The translations under genes and the position numbers were made by a program. The notes beneath the pieces are model-generated. The model was not told the origin of the DNA, made no database searches, and worked only from the letters and a program-made list of their open reading frames with translations. From Bradyrhizobium sp. CCBAU 51765 (GTDB taxonomy: Bacteria; Pseudomonadota; Alphaproteobacteria; Rhizobiales; Xanthobacteraceae), in contig NZ_CP030038.1 of the NCBI RefSeq assembly GCF_015291725.1, positions 7,801,001-7,865,000 of the forward strand: a stretch of 64,000 bases of DNA, in the 5' to 3' direction. Each line of letters starts with the position of its first letter. The first letter of the stretch is position 1. Positions 62,400-64,000 of this stretch are shown piece by piece.

Positions 62400-62786
62400 G
62401 GGCGCTTCTTCGTGGTTGGTGTTTTGTGTGGCGGCAGCTTACGCAGGCCGCGCATTTCGGCAATGGACATTCACCGTTCGCCACATTTGCCGCGCCACGA
62501 CATTATGACGGCACGTCATCTGTTACTCGGTCATCCCAAGGTGCGATGCGCGGCAGCGCGGGAAGCCTCGGGATGACAGTAAGCGGCGAGCATGGTCCCG
62601 GCCCCGCGGCGATCCGCCGACCGCAACATTCCAGCTGCGGTTGTATTCCCCTCCGACACGGGCATGGCTGCCATCACGCAATCGCGATGAACCAAGCGCC
62701 CGCTTCGACAGACACATGATTTTCGGCCCCAATTTCATTTTGTCATTTTGCTTGCCCGATTTCACAATGAGGCCTGAGTTCTCGAC
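62400..62786. other. Divergent promoter gap, small repeats
   Basis: 387 bases between the lyase start and the regulator start. It holds the perfect inverted repeat ATGACG-GCA-CGTCAT (62505-62519) and a short REP-like pair TCATCCC / GGGATGA (62531-62576). No gene with a ribosome site is convincing. Confidence 0.6.
62505..62519. promoter_or_regulatory. Inverted repeat, operator candidate
   Basis: ATGACG-GCA-CGTCAT, perfect 6-bp arms, about 105 bases upstream of the lyase start and about 270 upstream of the regulator start. Confidence 0.35.
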
Positions 62787-64000
62787 GTGCAGTTTCTGTT
62801 CCGGGATCACCTTCTCGATACTGACCGGCGCGAGCTGAGCCGCGAGCAGGTTCCCATTGCCGTGGAGCCGCAGGTTTTCGACCTCGTCGTCCACCTCATG
62901 CAGAACCGCGACCGGGTGGTCAGCAAGGACGAGCTGATCGACAAGATCTGGCACGGGCGCAGCGTCTCCGAATCCACCCTGACCAGCCGGATCAACGCGG
63001 CGCGCAAGGCGATCGGCGACAATGGCGCAAGTCAGACGCTGATCCGCACCATCACCCGCAAGGGTTTTCGCTTCGTCGGTGATGTCCAGACACAGCTCGG
63101 CGCGGTCGCACCGGGGCCGGTTCGTGTCGCCCGGACCCAGACAACCTTCGCTCTGCCCGAGCGGCCCGCGATCGCCGTGCTGCCCTTCACGAATATGAGC
63201 GGCGAGGCCGGGCAGGATTATTTCTCCGACGGCATCAGCGAGGACATCATCACCGCGCTGTCGAAGCTGCGATGGTTCTTCGTCGTCGCGCGCAATTCCT
63301 CCTTCGTCTACAAGGGCCGCGCCGTGCACATCCACGAGGTCGCACGGGAACTCGGGGTGCGCTACGTGGTCGAAGGCAGCGTGCGGCGGAGCGGCGATCG
63401 GGTGCGCATCTCGGCCCAGCTCAACGACGTCTCGACCGGCAGCCATCTCTGGGCCGAACGCTACGACCGAGAGCTCGCCGACATCTTCGCCGTGCAGGAC
63501 GAGATCACCGAGGCGATCGTCGCCGCGATCGAGCCGCAGCTCTATGCCGCCGAAAGCTTCCGAGCCCAGCAGAAGCCTCCGGGCAGCCTGGATGCATGGG
63601 ACCTCGTGATGCGCGCCCTGTCGCATTACTGGCGCATTACCCGCGAGGACAATGCCGCCGCGCAGGGGCTGCTGGAACAGGCCGTCGCGATCGATCCCGC
63701 CTATGGCAAGGCACTGGGCCTGCTTGCGACCAGCCATATGTTCGGCGCGCATATGGGCTGGGCCGACATGGCCGCGACCTTGCCGCTTGCCGAACGTGCG
63801 GCGCTCGCGGCGGTGGAGGCCGATCGCGAGGATGCCTGGGCCCATCACGGCCTCGCCTACACCTATCTGTTTCGCCGCCGCTTCGACGACGCGCTGGCGG
63901 AATTCGAATTGGCCCTGAGGCTCAACCCGAATTTCGCGATGGCACATGCCTTCCACGGCGTGACGCTTTGCTATGCCGGACGATGGCAGGACGGCGATGC
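62787..64000 (+). CDS. Winged-helix regulator with TolB-like and TPR parts, 3' cut
   Basis: At least 404 residues, open at the window end. The only start in frame is GTG at 62787 (MQFLFRDHLLDTDRREL); TGA lies at 62775. N-terminal OmpR/CadC winged helix (1-100) with VEPQVFDLVVHL, NRDRVVSKDELIDKIW, SESTLTSRINAARKAI and RKGFRFVG. Then an adenylate-cyclase-like/TolB segment PAIAVLPFTNMSGE, and TPR-like repeats from about 270. Such one-component regulators, common in Bradyrhizobium, bind DNA and sense by their TPR end. No membrane helix seen between. Confidence 0.9.
   Translation, partial: MQFLFRDHLLDTDRRELSREQVPIAVEPQVFDLVVHLMQNRDRVVSKDELIDKIWHGRSVSESTLTSRINAARKAIGDNGASQTLIRTITRKGFRFVGDVQTQLGAVAPGPVRVARTQTTFALPERPAIAVLPFTNMSGEAGQDYFSDGISEDIITALSKLRWFFVVARNSSFVYKGRAVHIHEVARELGVRYVVEGSVRRSGDRVRISAQLNDVSTGSHLWAERYDRELADIFAVQDEITEAIVAAIEPQLYAAESFRAQQKPPGSLDAWDLVMRALSHYWRITREDNAAAQGLLEQAVAIDPAYGKALGLLATSHMFGAHMGWADMAATLPLAERAALAAVEADREDAWAHHGLAYTYLFRRRFDDALAEFELALRLNPNFAMAHAFHGVTLCYAGRWQDGD

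Overview
The window is a stretch of high-GC alphaproteobacterial chromosome. It most resembles Bradyrhizobium or a close relative (Bradyrhizobiaceae/Nitrobacteraceae). The basis is the gene families (MbfA-type ferritin/iron exporter with a perfect Irr/ICE operator, many acyl-CoA and xenobiotic-type catabolic enzymes, several peptide and branched-chain ABC importers, a CHASE2 cyclase, a BTLCP protease) and the many small REP-like palindromes between genes. I see no rRNA, tRNA, CRISPR array, prophage or plasmid functions. The only mobile element recognised is one intact IS5-family insertion sequence.

Layout. 1-6010: a catabolic-looking block on the + strand (SDR end, two paralogous metallo-beta-lactamase-fold hydrolases, fumarylacetoacetase-family hydrolase, GST, epoxide-hydrolase-type enzyme) plus one DUF3775 gene on the minus strand. 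6042-8761: ICE operator, mbfA, an amidase. 8853-13638: Zn-alcohol dehydrogenase and AidB-like acyl-CoA dehydrogenase (minus), then an SDR and an enoyl-CoA hydratase (plus). 13704-15864: small regulatory genes (a 56-residue stand-alone sigma-70 region 1.1 protein, GNAT, DUF1127, LysR). 16008-22681: MFS symporter, Rieske protein with two tandem amidohydrolases, CinA-type deamidase, DUF1488, AMP nucleosidase. 22845-25938: type I secretion ABC transporter and HlyD adaptor. 26293-35999: GlsB/YeaQ membrane protein, then a dipeptide-type ABC importer operon that contains an amidase and an AtzG/GatC-like small subunit coupled by 4-nt overlaps, facing a second, paralogous binding protein. 36094-45240: CHASE2 adenylate/guanylate cyclase, a 1427-residue FecR/VCBS-repeat adhesin, a LapG-like BTLCP cysteine protease and a two-module LprI-like secreted protein. 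45313-46535: IS5-family element. 46737-53527: a complete branched-chain-type ABC importer (HMGF plus binding protein) with an acyl-CoA ligase. 53789-62399: an ABC exporter pair, UlaG-like protein, orphan beta-rich protein, COG3618 amidohydrolase, cupin, M29 aminopeptidase, and an adenylosuccinate-lyase/PcaB-type lyase. 62787-end: an OmpR/CadC-type winged-helix regulator with TPRs, cut by the window edge.

How it fits together. Most modules import and break down small amides, peptides and aromatic or branched acids. The surface module (type I exporter, VCBS adhesin, periplasmic LapG-like protease, nucleotide cyclase) looks like a biofilm/attachment system, but its exporter lies about 12 kb from the adhesin and no outer-membrane TolC partner or LapD is present. 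The points most worth follow-up are the free-standing sigma region 1.1 protein, the amidase/AtzG-like pair inside an ABC operon, and the adhesin/LapG-like neighbourhood.
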